Positions 1-8,681 of a DNA stretch of 64,000 nt are shown in pieces. A program made the position numbers and the translations under genes. The first letter of the stretch is position 1; each line of letters opens with the position of its first letter. The stretch spans positions 154,735-218,734 of the forward strand of contig CAVOWP010000022.1 of assembly GCA_963700185.1 (NCBI GenBank). Direction: 5' to 3'. The notes below the pieces were generated by a model. That model was given only the letters and a program-made list of their open reading frames with translations. It was not told where the DNA came from and ran no database searches. This stretch comes from AP-15 sp963700185. Lineage in GTDB: Bacteria; Pseudomonadota; Alphaproteobacteria; ATCC43930; CGMCC-115725.

Positions 1-44
1 TTCGCATTGCGAACGCGACGCTCTCCCAGCTGAGCTACGGCCCC
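1..44 (-). tRNA. tRNA-Ala(CGC), partial (3' part outside window)
   Basis: The reverse complement starts GGGGCCGTAGCTCAGC, the usual 5' half of an alanine tRNA: 7-nt acceptor strand, D-arm GCTC/GAGC, then an anticodon stem TCGCG/TGCGA around the loop TTCGCAA. The anticodon reads CGC (Ala). The 44 visible bases are tRNA positions 1-44; the variable loop, T-arm and acceptor 3' strand lie to the left of the window. Confidence 0.9.
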
Positions 45-201
45 ATGGCGTCCGTCTCCCCTTTACGGGGCGCGGCGGGACTATGGTGATCGTGCCACAG
101 CGTGTCAAGCAAGGCTCCGGACCGAGCGCCGTCCGCACCTTGCGGACCCCCGCGGCTGACGGTACGGTCTGCCCGCCACTCGCCGCCGAGGTTCCTGCCA
201 G

Positions 202-480
202 ATGTATGCCTTCCTGACCCTCGTCAGCACGGTGATCTCGATCTACGTTTGGCTGCTGATCGCCCAGGCGGTGCTGAGCTGGCTCGTCGCTTTCGGCATT
301 GTCAACCGGTACAACCGCGTCGTCGCGACGATCGGGGACTTCCTGTGGCGCATAACCGAGCCGCTGCTGCGGCCGATCCGGCGTGTGATCCCCGATCTCG
401 GCGGGATCGACATTTCGCCGGTCATCCTCATTTTGCTCCTCTGGTTCCTGCGCAACCTGATGTTCGAATACCTTGTCTGA
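202..480 (+). CDS. YggT family membrane protein
   Basis: A 92-residue protein with two hydrophobic segments (about residues 3-25 and 70-90) flanking a loop with the family signature (EPLLRPIRRVIP and GGIDISP). YggT proteins are small inner-membrane proteins of unclear role, linked in other bacteria to osmotic tolerance and to cell-division or shape genes. The next gene, a DUF167 protein, overlaps its end by 8 bp; a yggT-DUF167 pair is common in proteobacteria, so the two are probably co-translated. Length is normal for the family. Confidence 0.92.
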   Translation: MYAFLTLVSTVISIYVWLLIAQAVLSWLVAFGIVNRYNRVVATIGDFLWRITEPLLRPIRRVIPDLGGIDISPVILILLLWFLRNLMFEYLV

Positions 481-802
481 CGGTCCCCTGAACGTGGCGG
501 GCGACGGGTTGCGGGTGGCGATTCGGCTGTCGCCGCGGGCCCGCACCGATCGTCTGGTGGCGGTCGCCGCCTCGACCGCGGGCGGGCATGTCCTCAAGGC
601 GACCGTTACGGCACCGGCAGAAGCCGGGCGCGCCAATGAGGCGCTGTTGCAATTGCTCGCCCGGGCCTGGCACCTTCCGCGCCGCGATCTCTCGATCATT
701 GCCGGCTCGACCAGCCGCAACAAAATCGTGCGCGTCGCCGGCGACCCGCGGCGCCTGGTCGAGCAGGTCGCTCTCGAGATCGGCCGTCTGCCCGGCGGGT
801 GA
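473..802 (+). CDS. DUF167 (YggU-type) family protein
   Basis: A 109-residue protein that matches the DUF167 fold: an N-terminal strand LRVAIRLSPRAR, then VLKATVTAPAEAGRAN, and the helix NEALLQLLARAWHL, followed by the characteristic GSTSRNKIVRVAG. The function of the family is unknown. The start used is TTG at 473, inside the last codons of yggT, which suggests translational coupling. No upstream in-frame ATG is available after the yggT stop that would keep the conserved first strand. Confidence 0.9.
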   Translation: MSDGPLNVAGDGLRVAIRLSPRARTDRLVAVAASTAGGHVLKATVTAPAEAGRANEALLQLLARAWHLPRRDLSIIAGSTSRNKIVRVAGDPRRLVEQVALEIGRLPGG

Positions 803-815
803 GGGAGCCGGCGGG

Positions 816-1511
816 ATGAGCCATGGTCTCCTCTCGCTGGCTATCGCCGCAATCGCCTTCTGCGGCAGCCACACCGTGCTGTCGAGCACCTGGCTGCGCG
901 GAGCCTTGCGCGATCAGTTGGGCGAACGGGGCTTTCTCGCCGTGTACTCGTTGGTCGCTTTGGTGACGTTTGCCTGGCTTCTGGTGGCCTATTCGCATGC
1001 GCCCACCATTCCTTTGTGGCCTCGGGAAAAGTGGATGGCTCTTTTCCCGGTCGCGGTCATGCCGTTGGCTACGATCCTGCTGATCGCCGGTTACACGACC
1101 CCCAATCCGACCACTGTCGGGATGGAGCGATTTGCCAGGGCCGACGATCCGGCTCCCGGCGTGCTGCGTGTGACGCGCCACCCGGTCATGTGGGCGATCG
1201 GGTTGTGGGCGATGAGCCACATCATCGCCAATGGCGATCTGCGCTCACTGTTGTTCTTTGGTGCATTCGCCGCCCTGTCGCTCGGCGGCACCGTGCTCAT
1301 CGACCGCAAGAAGCAACTCGCGCTCGGCAGCAATTGGGCCCGGCTTGCCGAAGTCACCTCGAACGTCCCCTTTGCCGCGCTGGTCGCCGGCCGCACCCGG
1401 TTGCGCTGGCGCGACATCAGCCTGTTGCGGGTGATCGCCGGTCTGCTGCTCTACGCGGTCCTTTATAACGCTCACTCCATCATCGCCGGTGTTCCGGTGA
1501 TGATCCCCTGA
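816..1511 (+). CDS. NnrU family membrane protein
   Basis: A 231-residue polytopic inner-membrane protein with about six hydrophobic segments. The segment VTRHPVMWAIGLWAMSHI carries the Arg-His-Pro motif shared by NnrU and isoprenylcysteine-methyltransferase-like membrane proteins. NnrU was named for its position beside nitrite/nitric oxide reductase genes in Rhodobacter, but no denitrification genes are visible here and the activity is not established. The ATG at 816 follows the DUF167 stop by 13 bp with a purine-rich stretch in front. Confidence 0.85.
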   Translation: MSHGLLSLAIAAIAFCGSHTVLSSTWLRGALRDQLGERGFLAVYSLVALVTFAWLLVAYSHAPTIPLWPREKWMALFPVAVMPLATILLIAGYTTPNPTTVGMERFARADDPAPGVLRVTRHPVMWAIGLWAMSHIIANGDLRSLLFFGAFAALSLGGTVLIDRKKQLALGSNWARLAEVTSNVPFAALVAGRTRLRWRDISLLRVIAGLLLYAVLYNAHSIIAGVPVMIP

Positions 1512-1585
1512 GTGACCCTCCCCGCGCATCCCCGGCTGCGCTAAGCTTTGGCTTGGCCCGAAACATCTGACGAGGAGTAAATGTC

Positions 1586-2392
1586 ATGCTGTTGCCGCTT
1601 CCAGGACGCCGCCTTTACTACGATCTCACCGGGCCCGAGAATGGGCCTGTCGTCTGCATCACGCACTCGCTGGCCTCTGACGGCGGCAGCTGGGCTGAGC
1701 AGGTGCCGGCGTTGCTGCAGGCCGGGTTTCGCGTGCTGCGCCTCGACATGCGCGGCCATGGCGGCAGCGACCCGGTTGCCGGCGACTACACGATGCAGGC
1801 GCTCGCCGGCGATGTCGCCACCGCGCTCGACGCGCTCGCGATCCCGCGTGTGCATTACATCGGATTGTCGATCGGCGGCATGATCGGCCAGGCTTTCGCG
1901 ATCGAGCACGGCGCCAAGCTGATTTCGGCAATGTGGTGCGACACGCTGCCGGCGAGCCCCTCCGGAGCGGCGGCGATGTGGGAGGAGCGCATGAGCACCG
2001 TGCGCCGGGCCAACTCGCTCGAACCGCTAGCCGACGGCACGGTCGAGCGCTGGTTCACCGATGCCTTCAGACAGAAGAAGCCGGGACGCTGGAAGCAGAT
2101 CCGCGACACTGTCGCGGCGACAACGCCGGCGGGTTTTTTGGGATGCTCGGCGGCGATCATGAATTTCGATTTCACCGCGAAGTTGCCGTCGTTGCACATC
2201 CCGGTATTGGTCGTGTGCGGCGCCGACGATCCCGGCACCCCGGCGAGCGAGAACCGCCGGCTCGCCGGTCTCGTGCCGGGCGGCCGCTACGAGGAAATCC
2301 CCGGCATGCGCCATTTCCCGAATGTCGAAGCGCCCGACGCGTTCAACCGGATCATGTTGGGCTGGCTCGAGGAACAGCGCCGCCCGCGCTGA
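1586..2392 (+). CDS. alpha/beta hydrolase, 3-oxoadipate enol-lactonase-like
   Basis: A 268-residue alpha/beta hydrolase. The nucleophile elbow is GLSIGG with Ser95; the acid is probably Asp214 or Asp215 in CGADDPGTP, and the base His243 in GMRHFPN. The oxyanion region HSLASDGGSW and the strand RLDMRGHGGS fit the PcaD-like branch (3-oxoadipate enol-lactonase). No protocatechuate genes are nearby, so a pathway role cannot be assigned and the specific substrate is inferred only from family resemblance. Confidence 0.85.
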   Translation: MLLPLPGRRLYYDLTGPENGPVVCITHSLASDGGSWAEQVPALLQAGFRVLRLDMRGHGGSDPVAGDYTMQALAGDVATALDALAIPRVHYIGLSIGGMIGQAFAIEHGAKLISAMWCDTLPASPSGAAAMWEERMSTVRRANSLEPLADGTVERWFTDAFRQKKPGRWKQIRDTVAATTPAGFLGCSAAIMNFDFTAKLPSLHIPVLVVCGADDPGTPASENRRLAGLVPGGRYEEIPGMRHFPNVEAPDAFNRIMLGWLEEQRRPR

Positions 2393-2400
2393 CCAAGCCG

Positions 2401-2455
2401 AACCCCCACCCTAACCCTCCCCCGCCTGCGGGGGAGGGAATGGGAGGGGGCCGGG
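2401..2455. repeat. CCCTCCCCC-type palindromic repeat overlapping the argG 3' end
   Basis: The core at 2415-2438 is a near-perfect palindrome (CCCTCCCCCGC / GCGGGGGAGGG), preceded by ACCCTAA and followed by GAATGGGAGGGGG. The same layout recurs around 62113-62198 and 62987-63052. The argG stop codon (2411-2413) lies inside the element, so the last residues of ArgG are repeat-encoded. Confidence 0.75.
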
Positions 2456-3667
2456 GCGACTGTCATCTCGGCGGGCGGCGAGGCGCAGGCGGAGCGCGTT
2501 CAGTTTGATGAAGCCTTCTGCGTCGCGCTGGTCGTAGACGGCGTCCTCCTCGAAGGTGACGTGGGCGAGGCTGTAGAGGCTCCGCGGCGATCTTCTGCCG
2601 ACGACGCACGCCGAGCCCTTGTAGAGCTTCAGTCGCACCACCCCTTCGACATTCTCCTGGCTCTTGTCGATCAGCGCCTGCAGCATTTCGCGCTCCGGGG
2701 AGAACCAGAAGCCGTTGTAGATCAGCTCGGCGTAGCGCGGCATCAGCTCGTCCTTCAGATGCGCGGCGCCGCGGTCGAGGGTCAGGCTCTCGACCCCGCG
2801 ATGGGCGGCCTGCAGGATCGTCCCGCCCGGCGTCTCGTAGACACCCCTCGATTTCATCCCGACGAAACGGTTCTCGACGAGATCGAGCCGGCCGACCCCG
2901 TGCCTTCCGCCGGTCTCGTTCAAGCGTTGGAGCAGCGCAGCGGGAGGAAGTTTTTCGCCATCGACCGCGACCGGGTCGCCGCGCGCGAAGGTGATTTCGA
3001 GATATGCGGGCTCATCGGGCGCGAGCTCCGGGGCGACGGTGCGGCTGAACACGAACTCTTCCGGCTCGACCCACGGATCTTCGAGCACTTTCCCCTCGGC
3101 GGAGATGTGCAGGAGATTGGCGTCGACCGAAAATGGGGCCTCTCCTCGCTTGTCCCGAGCGATCGGGATCTGATGCTGTTCGGCGTATTCGAGGAGCCGG
3201 GTGCGCGAACTCAGGTCCCATTCGCGCCATGGCGCGATCACCTTGATTTCGGGATTGAGCGCGTAATAACTGAGTTCGAAACGGACCTGGTCGTTGCCCT
3301 TGCCGGTCGCACCGTGGGCGACGGCATCGGCGCCGACCTGGCGGGCGATCTCGATCTGGCGTTTGGCGATCAGCGGCCGCGCGATCGAAGTGCCGAGAAG
3401 ATAGGCGCCTTCGTAGAGCGCATTGGCGCGAAACATCGGAAAGACGAAGTCGCGGACAAACTCTTCGCGCAGATCGTCGATGAAGATCTCACGCACGCCA
3501 AGCATCTCGGCCTTGCGGCGCGCCGGCTCCAACTCCTCCCCCTGGCCCAGATCGGCGGTGAAGGTGACGACCTCGCACCGGTAGGTTTCCTGCAGCCAGC
3601 GCAGGATCACTGAAGTGTCGAGCCCTCCCGAATAGGCCAGCACCACTTTTTTCACCGGTTCGCGCAT
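2411..3667 (-). CDS. argG: argininosuccinate synthase
   Basis: ArgG joins citrulline and aspartate using ATP in the penultimate step of arginine synthesis, in the cytoplasm. The N-terminal ATP-binding motif KKVVLAYSGGLDTSV is intact, followed by the conserved HGATGKGNDQVRFE segment and the C-terminal region ending in FIKLNALRLRLAA. It is 418 residues; family members are usually about 400. The surplus (roughly residues 405-418, ending FPPPQAGEG) is encoded by a palindromic repeat that carries the stop codon. It stands alone, divergent from the DUF4440 gene. Confidence 0.97.
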   Translation of the reverse strand: MREPVKKVVLAYSGGLDTSVILRWLQETYRCEVVTFTADLGQGEELEPARRKAEMLGVREIFIDDLREEFVRDFVFPMFRANALYEGAYLLGTSIARPLIAKRQIEIARQVGADAVAHGATGKGNDQVRFELSYYALNPEIKVIAPWREWDLSSRTRLLEYAEQHQIPIARDKRGEAPFSVDANLLHISAEGKVLEDPWVEPEEFVFSRTVAPELAPDEPAYLEITFARGDPVAVDGEKLPPAALLQRLNETGGRHGVGRLDLVENRFVGMKSRGVYETPGGTILQAAHRGVESLTLDRGAAHLKDELMPRYAELIYNGFWFSPEREMLQALIDKSQENVEGVVRLKLYKGSACVVGRRSPRSLYSLAHVTFEEDAVYDQRDAEGFIKLNALRLRLAARRDDSRPGPLPFPPPQAGEG

Positions 3668-3879
3668 TCGATCACCTCAGTGCTCAGTATCCCGGACTTA
3701 TAGGCCCGCCAAGCAGGCCTCGTCTTCGCGTTTCTCTGCATCGAGACCAAGGGCGCTCCATCGAGGAGATCAGCAGCCCTCTCGAAGTTTCCGCTTCCAC
3801 AGTACGGCCGGACAAGTTTAGTTAGGTTAGAACGAGACCGAGAGTTAATGCAGATCTGTGAGGTCAAGGGAGGAAAACC

Positions 3880-4338
3880 ATGCATCTAGCACGTCGCGAC
3901 TTGGCCATCGCCGGCGCGCTCGCGTTGAGCGTGCCGAGCCTTTTGTTCGGCTCTCCTGCGTTTGCCGAAGCCGGCGATGAAGCGGCGGTCAAGCAGAATG
4001 TCGAGGCCCTACGAGAGGCGCTGCTGAAAGCGGATAAAGCCCAGTTGGAGCGGCTGACCGCCGATCAGCTGAGCTACGGGCATTCCGACGGCAGGGTCCA
4101 GAACAAGCCCGAGTTCATCAACGGTGTCATGACTAGGAAGGCGACAGTCAAATCGCTGACTTTCCCCGACCTCAAGGTCGAGGTGGCCGGCGACGCCGCG
4201 ATCGCTCGGCACCTCTATGAGTCCGAATCCGAATTGGACGGCAAAACGACCAATACCAAGATCGGCACTCTCGAGGTCTGGCAGAAGCAGGGCGGGAACT
4301 GGAAGCTACTGGCGCGGCAGGCATACAAGCTGGCCTAA
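3880..4338 (+). CDS. exported DUF4440 / NTF2-like protein
   Basis: A 152-residue protein with an N-terminal export signal (MHLARRDLAIAGALALS..., an RR pair before the hydrophobic core, cleavage probably after PAFA), so Tat export is possible. The mature part is a single NTF2-like/DUF4440 domain of about 120 residues, with the typical DQLSYGHSDGRVQNK and NWKLLARQAYKL edges. No catalytic role can be assigned. A strong ribosome-binding site (GGAGG) precedes the ATG at 3880. Confidence 0.82.
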   Translation: MHLARRDLAIAGALALSVPSLLFGSPAFAEAGDEAAVKQNVEALREALLKADKAQLERLTADQLSYGHSDGRVQNKPEFINGVMTRKATVKSLTFPDLKVEVAGDAAIARHLYESESELDGKTTNTKIGTLEVWQKQGGNWKLLARQAYKLA

Positions 4339-4426
4339 CACGCCGACCTTGCGAGGCGGCAATGCGGCCTAGTGCGCCCGGCGGTCGCGCCATTGTACCG
4401 ATAAGCTCTATTGGCCGGACCGCCTG

Positions 4427-5173
4427 CTATCTCGCCCCCGCCAGCGCTTTCGCCTTCCACAAATCCCAGGCGCGAGTGAGAACGCCGGCATTGGTGGCGG
4501 TCGCCTTCGCGGCTTCCTCCTCGTTCAGGAAGACTGCTTGGCCTTGGCCCAGTCTCAGCGCCTCGGCTTCGAGCCGGGCATTAACCTCCGTATAAATCGC
4601 GCGAAAGACCGCTTCCTTGAGCGAAGGCGCGACAACGACATCGCCGTGGCCCCGCATCAGCACGACCGGAGCCGCGCCGATCGAGCGCGCCAACGCCGCG
4701 CCGAGTTCGGGGGTGCGGATCAGCATGTCGGTAGCAGGCCCGCCCGCCTCCCGGATCTCGAATACCGGCGCGCCGGCCGCAAGAAACGAGCTCAGATGGA
4801 AAATCGGCCGGAGCTTCACATTAGTCACCCCGAACGGGATGACCGCGGGCGAATGGCTGTGCACCACCGCGTTGACCTCGGGACGGGCCTTATAGATCTC
4901 GCTGTGAATGAAGCGTTCGAGATAGAGGGCGCGACCCTGGAGGTCTATCGCATCGCCGTCGCGGTCAAATTCCATGATGTCTGCCGCGGTCACCAGCCCG
5001 GGCGCCATGCTCCGCGCCAGCAGGAAATGCTCGGGATTCTTCTCATGGCGCGCACTGACATGGCCGAAGCCGTCGACCACACCCTGGTCGTAGAGGATGC
5101 GATTGGCGGCGACGAGATCGTCGATCAATGCGGGGTCGGCTGGCAGCGTCTGCGCACCCGCGGTTGTAGTCAT
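4427..5173 (-). CDS. class II aldolase/adducin family protein
   Basis: A class II aldolase-type protein of 248 residues. The Zn-binding HSHSP motif follows EVNAVV and a third His is in RGHGDVVV; the early segment GVVDGFGHVSARH is typical of this family, which includes fuculose-phosphate-type aldolases and decarboxylases. I chose the ATG at 5173 (MTTTAGAQTL). The frame is open up to 5248, but that extension lies in a dispersed GGATGGGTGGAGCG-type repeat and is unlike the family. The substrate is not known. Confidence 0.85.
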   Translation of the reverse strand: MTTTAGAQTLPADPALIDDLVAANRILYDQGVVDGFGHVSARHEKNPEHFLLARSMAPGLVTAADIMEFDRDGDAIDLQGRALYLERFIHSEIYKARPEVNAVVHSHSPAVIPFGVTNVKLRPIFHLSSFLAAGAPVFEIREAGGPATDMLIRTPELGAALARSIGAAPVVLMRGHGDVVVAPSLKEAVFRAIYTEVNARLEAEALRLGQGQAVFLNEEEAAKATATNAGVLTRAWDLWKAKALAGAR

Positions 5174-5209
5174 GACAAGCCCCCCGAACAGAAGGAACAA
5201 CTTCCGGAA

Positions 5210-5289
5210 CGTAGGATGGGTGGAGCGAAAAGCGATACCCATCAACAATGGCGAGCCAGGTCCCCGACGATGGGTTTTCGCTCCTGAGG
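5210..5289. repeat. inverted repeat of the GGATGGGTGGAGCGAAA type
   Basis: Left arm around 5212-5243 (GGATGGGTGGAGCGAAAAGC GATACCC) and right arm around 5268-5286 (GATGGGTTTTCGCTCC) are imperfect inverted copies separated by about 30 bp. It lies directly upstream of the aldolase gene and looks like a dispersed non-coding palindromic element. Confidence 0.5.
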
Positions 5290-5405
5290 CTGGGCAAGAA
5301 ATTGCTATCGGCTGGATCGGCGTCGTGCGTCCTTCGAGACGGCCGCTGTCGCGGCCTCCTCAAGATGAGGAATTTTCTCGATGCTATCAAAGGCGTACCC
5401 TCATC

Positions 5406-7631
5406 CTAATGCGCCAGCGGGTCGGGGCGGAGCTGGAATTCGACGACGAGGGGGCTCGACAGCGTTTGCGGCGTGGTGCCCGGTGCGCCGGGCGCCGGCG
5501 CGTCGATTCCTTCGATGTGGAACGGGGTGCGGTTGCCGGAGGTCACCCATAATTCGCGACCCTTCCAGCCGGCGTTCGGGTCGTCGATGCGGCCTTCGAG
5601 ACCTTTGGCGAAAAAACCCATCGGGTAGGGCACCCGCAATTCGATGATCTGGCCGCCGACCAGTGCATGCAACGCGTCCGACTGGTTGCCGGTTTCGAAT
5701 GGCACATTGGCGCCGAGGCCGAGGATGTTGTGCTGATCGACCCAGACGAAATAGGGGTTCTCCTCGGCACCCGGATCGCCCTGAAAGCCCGGTCCCGGCA
5801 AGGCGTAAAACGAAAAGCCCTCGGGGCATTTCTCACCTTTCTCGGCACCCGGTCCGTTGAGCGGACCCTTGCATTTGCGCCGATCGAAGCTGGCGAGGTG
5901 GCCGCTGTCGAGCGGCAGCCATGCCACGCCGTCGCGGTCGACATCCATGCCGCGGATGCCAAAGCCCGGCAGCGGGATTTTGTAGATCTCGGCCAATGCC
6001 GTATCGGGCGGGTTCGAGCCCGGCGCCAGGCGGATGATGTAGCCGGGATGGGTCAAGTTGGAGCCCCAGATCGAGCCGTCGGCCGGCGACCACGATATCG
6101 CGTACATGCCGTACGGGATGCGGGTGTCCTTGGTCGGGTCGGCCGGCTGACTCGGCTCGTTCCAGCTCTCGGTGCGCTTGCCGCTGCCGACGGTGTCGAC
6201 GATCAGCGGCGTCCAGCCCTGCGCTTTCGCCGCATCACCCGTCTCCCAGTACAGTTTGGTGTTGATCCAGCCGACGACCGCAAGGTTGTCCTGCGTATTG
6301 TTGCTGAGCCACAGCGTATTGTCGGCGTCTTCGGCGAAGTTCAGATGATGCGTGCCAAAACAGGTGTCGACGGTCGTGAACTTCTGCGCCTTCGGGTCGT
6401 AGACGGTGACCTGCCGCGAGTTCTGGAAAAAGCCTTCATGGGTGACGTCGAGCGGGTAAATCTGGGCCGAGCGCAGCGGGGAGCCCTTCTTGCAGTAATC
6501 CGGGATGTCATTGGGCGCGCGGTTCTGCGCGGCCCAATAGACGCGCCCGTCCTGGTCCATCGCCGAGGTGTGCGCATTGACCTTGCTGTCCCAGGTTTGC
6601 TCCATGCCCCAATAGGGCGACGGACTGACGACCTGGTTGGCAAGCGCCGAACTGGGCGTATCGGGGCGGAACGGCGGCTGGATCGTGGTTTTCGTGTTGT
6701 GCACCGGGTCGAGCACCGGCTGCGCATTGCTGCTGAGCTCGGTGTCGCCGTAGATCGGGCCGTAGCCGTTGACCGTCGGATTGCGCCGGTCGGTCGTCGT
6801 CAAGTCGTGCAGATAGTGCTTGGGGTCGAGCCAGTCGCGCACCGTCACGACAATGTTGCGTTCGACCCCAACCGGCCGCGGCGGGCTGCGGCTCGGCAGC
6901 TCGCCCGCCTGGATGCGGTCGGTCCAGTCGGCGAGCGCCTTCAGATGGCCGCCGTCGGGCGTCATCAGTTGCGTGATAAAGTCCACCATATTGTGCCCGG
7001 CCGGTCCGACCGACAGCCGATACGACCACGCGTCCTCCGACGACTCAAATTGGCCGAGTTTTGGCGACAAGTACCGCGTCGCGTAATTGCCGATCTGGTG
7101 GCAATTGCCGCAGCCGTTGGTCTTGATGAAATTGAGCCACTGATCTTGGGTCTTGAAATTCTCGGGTATGCCGTTGCCCTTGTCGCCGGCGCCGGGGAAC
7201 CGGCTCTGGTCCGGGATCTTGATCATCGAGGCCCAATAGATCGCCGGATAATACTGCGCCGCGGCAGCGAGGTTCGGCGCCGTCTCGGCGGTCAGGTTCA
7301 GGATCTTGCCCGGCTCGGCCGCGACTTTCGGCGAGTCGACGAGACCGTAGCCGCGCACCCACACCTGGTAATGGGCCTTTGGCAAGTCCGGCACGACGTA
7401 CCGTCCTCGTTCGTCGGTGACTGCGATCTTCGCGAAACGCGTGCCGAGCTCGGTGGTCTGCGCGATGACCCAGACGCCTGCTTCCGGCCCGAACCGGCTG
7501 GTGACCACGCCGCCGATGTCGTCATCGTCGATGGCAACCGCCGGGGCGGGGTTCTGCTGAGCGCGTGCCCCAGCCGCAAACATCGCCAAGGCCAATACTA
7601 CGGTGAAAACGGCTTTCCCAGCGCTCATCAT
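5406..7631 (-). CDS. secreted c-type cytochrome / carboxypeptidase-regulatory-like / beta-propeller protein
   Basis: A 741-residue exported protein. A signal peptide occupies about residues 1-25 (cleavage after ARA). Residues 38-115 form a carboxypeptidase-regulatory-like beta-sandwich (GVWVIAQTTELGTRFAKIAVTDERGRY). A single haem c motif CGNCH lies at residues 174-178. The rest, with repeated GRVYWAAQNR, NTLWLSNNTQDN and GIRGMDVDRDGVAW segments, looks like an NHL/Vgb-type beta propeller. The start at 7631 has a good GGGGAGA site; the longer open frame overlaps the divergent VOC gene. A periplasmic redox or substrate-binding role is inferred only. Confidence 0.82.
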   Translation of the reverse strand: MMSAGKAVFTVVLALAMFAAGARAQQNPAPAVAIDDDDIGGVVTSRFGPEAGVWVIAQTTELGTRFAKIAVTDERGRYVVPDLPKAHYQVWVRGYGLVDSPKVAAEPGKILNLTAETAPNLAAAAQYYPAIYWASMIKIPDQSRFPGAGDKGNGIPENFKTQDQWLNFIKTNGCGNCHQIGNYATRYLSPKLGQFESSEDAWSYRLSVGPAGHNMVDFITQLMTPDGGHLKALADWTDRIQAGELPSRSPPRPVGVERNIVVTVRDWLDPKHYLHDLTTTDRRNPTVNGYGPIYGDTELSSNAQPVLDPVHNTKTTIQPPFRPDTPSSALANQVVSPSPYWGMEQTWDSKVNAHTSAMDQDGRVYWAAQNRAPNDIPDYCKKGSPLRSAQIYPLDVTHEGFFQNSRQVTVYDPKAQKFTTVDTCFGTHHLNFAEDADNTLWLSNNTQDNLAVVGWINTKLYWETGDAAKAQGWTPLIVDTVGSGKRTESWNEPSQPADPTKDTRIPYGMYAISWSPADGSIWGSNLTHPGYIIRLAPGSNPPDTALAEIYKIPLPGFGIRGMDVDRDGVAWLPLDSGHLASFDRRKCKGPLNGPGAEKGEKCPEGFSFYALPGPGFQGDPGAEENPYFVWVDQHNILGLGANVPFETGNQSDALHALVGGQIIELRVPYPMGFFAKGLEGRIDDPNAGWKGRELWVTSGNRTPFHIEGIDAPAPGAPGTTPQTLSSPLVVEFQLRPDPLAH

Positions 7632-7705
7632 GTCTCCCCAAGGCTCATTGATTTCACAGGTATTCAGCGCATAGTAGCGCAAATCCGCTGCCAGGATGCA
7701 CCGAC

Positions 7706-8629
7706 ATGCTGCCGACCCCGAAATTCCATCACCTGCATCTGAACTCGACCGATCCGGATGGCGCGATCGCTTTCTACACACGGCAGTTTCCCAGGACCTC
7801 CAAGGAGAGTTGGGGCGGCTTTCTGGCGCTCAAATCGCCGAACGACGTCATGGTGCTGTTCAACAAGGTCGACAGCCCGCCGCCGAGCGAGCCACAGAGC
7901 GCAATCTGGCATTTCGGCTGGCACGTCACCGACTCGCGCCACAGTCTCGACACCTACAAGAGCCGGCGCGAGGTCGAGCTGCTGCCGCTCTACACGAGCG
8001 AGGAGGGCGGCTCGGTACTGATCAGCGGTGACACCTGGCCGGGCCAGGGCGGCGTGCTCGGGCTGACCAAGGTGCAGATTGCCGAGGCGAGGCAAAAGGG
8101 TCTTGGGCCGGCCGGCGGCGGAGGCTTCGCTTACATGAAGGGTCCGGACGACGCCCTCGTCGAGTACGCCGGCGATCACCCGGCCGAGCGCTTCAACCAC
8201 GTGCACCTCTACCAGGAGGATCCGCTGTGCGCGCAGCTCTGGTACCAGCAGCATCTGAACGCGCCGCCGCGGTCCGGCTGGGGCGGCGCTCCGGTGACCG
8301 AGGCCGACTGCAAGGTGCCGCGCGGGACCGACCGGACCTGGCCGGCGCTCAACCGCGAAGGGATGTTCCGGTCGCCCCGGGCCGGCGTCGAATTCGGCGA
8401 CGTCGCGCTGATCTGGTACGCCAACCAAGGCGACCTGCCGCTCGTCGGTTCACGCGGGCAATTGCAGGATCACATCGCGTTGAGCGTCGCAGACCTCGAC
8501 GCGTGGGTCGATAAATTGCGCAGCGAAAGCGTCACGTTCCTCGAAGAACCCTACCCGCTCGGCGACACCCGCGCCGTGATGATCGAAGGCCCGAGCCGCG
8601 AAGCCCTGGAATTGGTCGAAGCCCGATAG
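7706..8629 (+). CDS. VOC family protein (glyoxalase/dioxygenase fold)
   Basis: A 307-residue protein with two vicinal-oxygen-chelate modules. The first begins KFHHLHLNSTDPDGAIAFY and contains IWHFGWHV; the second begins RFNHVHLYQEDPLCAQLWY and ends DHIALSVADLDAWVDKL. The paired HxH segments are candidate metal ligands. VOC enzymes include glyoxalases, extradiol dioxygenases and fosfomycin resistance enzymes; which of these applies cannot be told. It is divergent from the cytochrome gene with about 75 bp between the starts. Confidence 0.83.
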   Translation: MLPTPKFHHLHLNSTDPDGAIAFYTRQFPRTSKESWGGFLALKSPNDVMVLFNKVDSPPPSEPQSAIWHFGWHVTDSRHSLDTYKSRREVELLPLYTSEEGGSVLISGDTWPGQGGVLGLTKVQIAEARQKGLGPAGGGGFAYMKGPDDALVEYAGDHPAERFNHVHLYQEDPLCAQLWYQQHLNAPPRSGWGGAPVTEADCKVPRGTDRTWPALNREGMFRSPRAGVEFGDVALIWYANQGDLPLVGSRGQLQDHIALSVADLDAWVDKLRSESVTFLEEPYPLGDTRAVMIEGPSREALELVEAR

Positions 8630-8637
8630 TCTGAAGA

Positions 8638-8669
8638 GAGATGCCGGGCGCGGAGCGCCCGAGCATCTC
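8638..8669. terminator. strong hairpin between convergent genes
   Basis: GAGATGC-CGGGCGC-GGA-GCGCCCG-A-GCATCTC forms a stem of 14 bp with a 3-nt loop and one bulge. It lies just after the VOC stop and before the 3' end of the convergent gene. No T-run follows, so it is a transcription-end hairpin or repeat rather than a classical intrinsic terminator. Confidence 0.5.
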
Positions 8670-8681
8670 GATCTAATCGCG

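Noticed and set aside
5667..7742. 691-codon open frame on the plus strand
   Set aside because: Antisense to the cytochrome/propeller gene, which has a signal peptide, haem motif and a good RBS.
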